Positions 61,589 to 64,000 of a DNA stretch of 64,000 nt are shown piece after piece. The position numbers and the translations under genes were made by a program. This stretch comes from Eutypa lata (Eukaryota; Ascomycota; Sordariomycetes; Xylariales; Diatrypaceae). A model generated the notes under the pieces. The model saw nothing but the letters and a program-made list of their open reading frames with translations. It ran no database searches and was not told the origin of the DNA. Position 1 is the stretch's first letter. Every line of letters starts with the position of its first letter. The stretch is taken from NCBI GenBank assembly GCA_022661535.1, contig JAKULF010000005.1:5738493-5802492 (forward strand), given 5' to 3'.

Positions 61589-64000
61589 TATTAATATAAA
61601 TTAATACTTTTTAAAAAAGGTTTTATAAAAGCTTTATTTTTTTTATATATATTAATATAACGAAAAGTAATTATTAACTTTATATATTAAACCTTTTATT
61701 GTTTTTATAACTTAAAGTATAATAATATAAGCTTTATTATAATTTTAATTATATTAATTAATAATAATTCTTAAAAATTTACGAATTTAATTTTATTTAT
61801 ATTGTTGCGTAAATTTTCTTTTTAAATTTTTTAAATTTTAAATAATCTTTTATTAATTTCTTTTAAAAATAATGTTTAAAAAAATTATTTTATTTTTTAT
61901 ATTATTTATTATTTAAAATTACGATTAAAAAAAAAGATGTTTATTAAAATTTTAATTATTTTCGATATTAAAAAAAAAAAAAAGTAAGAAAAAAGTTAAT
62001 TAACGGTAAGTATTAAACTATTAGGTATTATTATTAAATTTTTAATTAATACTTTTATAATTAAAATTTTTCGTTTTTTATTATTAAAAACTTTTAAAGA
62101 ATTATAAAAATAAATTCTTATTATTATTATTTTATTTTTTTTATTTAAAAGTATCGTATTAAATTTTTATATTATATATCGTTAAAACTTTTATATAAAA
62201 TTAATAATTAATTACGAAAGCATTAATATTAATAACGATTAAATAAAACTTTATTATTAAATTTAAGCTTTTATTATTAAGAATTTATTTATATTTTAAA
62301 TTTTTAACTTAAGTTTTAACGTTATAATACGTTTTAACTTTTTTATTAATATATTTAATAATGAAAAACGTAACCGGTATTTTGTTCGAATTTTCGGAAT
62401 TTAATAAATTAATCGAGCTTAAAGTATTAATTTTAAACTTTATTTTAAGAATTAATTTATAAACGCGCTTTAAGCTTATATATAAACTTTAATAATAAAT
62501 TTATATTTATTATTTTTAAACTTTAATTTATATATAAAATTTTAACTTTTAATGTTTCGCTTTATTATACTTTTTATTAAAAGTTTAAGCTAAGCTTTTA
62601 TAACTTTTATAATTTTTATTAATCGTATTTTTTAATTTATTTAAAAGCGATTTTACGGTTTTTTTTTTTACTTTTTTTTTTAATTTTTTTTAATTTATCG
62701 AGATTATTTAAAGGTTTTTTTTATAAATTATAATTTTTTAAATATTTATTATAAAATATTTTTATTATAATTTTTTTTATTACGATAAGTTATTTATTAT
62801 TATCGAAAAACTAAATTTTAATTCGAATTTTTTAATAACTTTTTTTTTAATTACTTTTTTTATAAAGTTTTATATTAATTTTCGAGAAGTTTTTTTTAAA
62901 AAGGAAATTATTATTAAAGTTTATTAAAAAAATTATTTTAATAAATCGTTAATATTAACTTTTAATCGACGAATTTATCGATAATAAATCGACTTTTATT
63001 TCGCGTTTTAATATTTAAAACTTTTTCGATTTTTTTATTAAATTTTATAAGTTTATTCGTTATTTTTTTTAAATTTTTTTTCGACGTTAACGAAATTATT
63101 TATTTAAAAACTTTTATAAAGTAATTATATTCTTTTGTTTAAAATTTTAAGTTTTAAATAATTCGTTTTAATTAATTCGTTAATTAATTTTAAATATTTT
63201 AAAAACTTTTTTTATTAATATTTTTATTTTAAGCTTTTCGTTTAAAAAACGTTTTTTTATTTATTAAGCGCATTTTAAAGTTTATCGAAAAAAAAAATTT
63301 AAATAATTTTATAAATAAATTATATAATTAATATAAATTTTTTTCTAAAATCGTTATTTATAAATTTTATTATTAATGTTTTAATTATTTTTTAACGACG
63401 AATTTTTTAAATTTATATTTAAAAGTAATATTTTATTTTAATTCTTTTTTTTTTAATTATTTAAATTATCGTTTTCGAAAGTTTTTTTTATAAAAGTTAA
63501 TAACGACGTTAATATAATCTTTTTTTTAATTTAAACTTAATGCATTAAATAGCGGAAATAAGCATTGCTTTTTTAACGGTTTTTATTTAAAAATTAATTA
63601 AAAACTTTATTCGTAATTTTATAAATAATTAAAATAATAAAAAATTTATTTACGATTAAAAAATTTAAAAAATCGAATATTTTTATTTAAATTTAAATTT
63701 AAGTTATAACGTTAAAGATTTTATAATTATTAAAGTAAATATTTATTAATATAATGTTTTTTTATTTAAAAAGTAATTCGAAAGCTATTTAAAATTTAAA
63801 AAGAAATTATTTTTAATAATTCTTTTAATTTTTTTATAACGATATTTAATTATAATATATAAATTAAGTCCATTTTATTATTAAGTAAATTATATATATA
63901 TTAATTTTAATTTAACTTTATTTAAAATTATTAAAAGATTTCGATTAAATATAATTAATATTTTAAAAAAAAAAATTAATTAAAACTTTTAATTTATAAA
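61589..64000 (+). repeat. Family A repeat, second copy, continuing past the window
   Basis: It matches 7,487-11,080 in direct orientation apart from the interval 8,870-10,305. It keeps more G/C than copy 1 (for example AACCGGTATTTTGTTCGAAT at 62,372-62,391) and has a purine-rich part of its own at about 61,970-62,030. The right end is outside the window. Confidence 0.75.

Larger units (their letters stand above)
7101..64000. repeat. Extremely AT-rich, RIP-mutated block without genes
   Basis: In 7,201-7,500 I counted 7 G/C bases out of 300, none in CpA or TpG; the remaining C lies in CpG or CpT. TAA stops occur every few codons in all frames. Recognisable repeats in several mutated copies occupy much of the block. 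Near-total loss of CpA/TpG in repeated DNA is the signature of RIP, a premeiotic process of filamentous ascomycetes. The block continues beyond the window. The exceptions are two normal-composition islands (14.40-14.88 and 59.58-60.36 kb) and parts of 26-35 kb where CpA survives. Confidence 0.92.

Noticed and set aside
7101..64000. Mitochondrial or plasmid DNA because of the AT content
   Set aside because: No mitochondrial genes, rRNA or tRNA are seen. The block is continuous with intron-bearing nuclear genes, and it has repeat families with transition-only differences where checked.

Overview
The window looks like nuclear DNA of a filamentous ascomycete (Pezizomycotina). The genes have short introns (53-69 bp) with GT..AG ends, mostly with a CTAAC branch site. 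The protein families are typical of these fungi: an M35 deuterolysin, a CE3/SGNH esterase and a fungal O-methyltransferase. The rest of the window carries the mark of repeat-induced point mutation (RIP). The species cannot be named from the sequence alone.

Bases 1 to about 7,080 are ordinary mixed-composition DNA. They hold the possible 3' end of one gene (2-187, +), an intact two-exon secreted metalloprotease (1278-2491, -), an unrecognised ORF of doubtful reality (4141-4590, +), an intact four-exon secreted CE3-type esterase (4853-5734, +) and a broken O-methyltransferase (6313-6880, -). The broken gene lies about 0.2 kb from the edge of the AT-rich block. It has lost its 5' half and has an internal stop of the kind RIP makes. 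The two intact enzymes would act outside the cell, on protein and on acetylated polysaccharide. They are not an operon, and nothing links them except their neighbourhood.

From about 7,100 to the window end (64,000) the sequence is one almost gene-free, extremely AT-rich block. In 7,201-7,500 I counted 7 G/C bases in 300, with no CpA or TpG. No protein-coding gene survives. The block is made of heavily mutated repeats that can still be matched to each other. Family A is a long repeat at 7.49-11.08 kb and again at 61.59 kb to the window end, with a fragment at 21.1 kb. Family E is a repeat of about 0.9 kb present in several full or partial copies; it ends in a conserved motif and carries arrays of the octamer TATAAGTT. 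There are also small inverted-repeat (MITE-like) elements near 9.4-9.9 kb and several short tandem arrays.

Two islands of normal composition (about 14.40-14.88 kb and 59.58-60.36 kb) are inverted copies of one repeat, about 45 kb apart. They contain octamer arrays TGTAGGTC/GACCTACA, a 16-nt palindrome and four conserved CCAAT boxes. The AT-only TATAAGTT arrays elsewhere are what RIP would make of the island octamer. Where one island copy is mutated and the other is not, the differences checked are C-to-T or G-to-A. Together this looks like a heterochromatic AT isochore, possibly pericentromeric, flanking a short gene segment.
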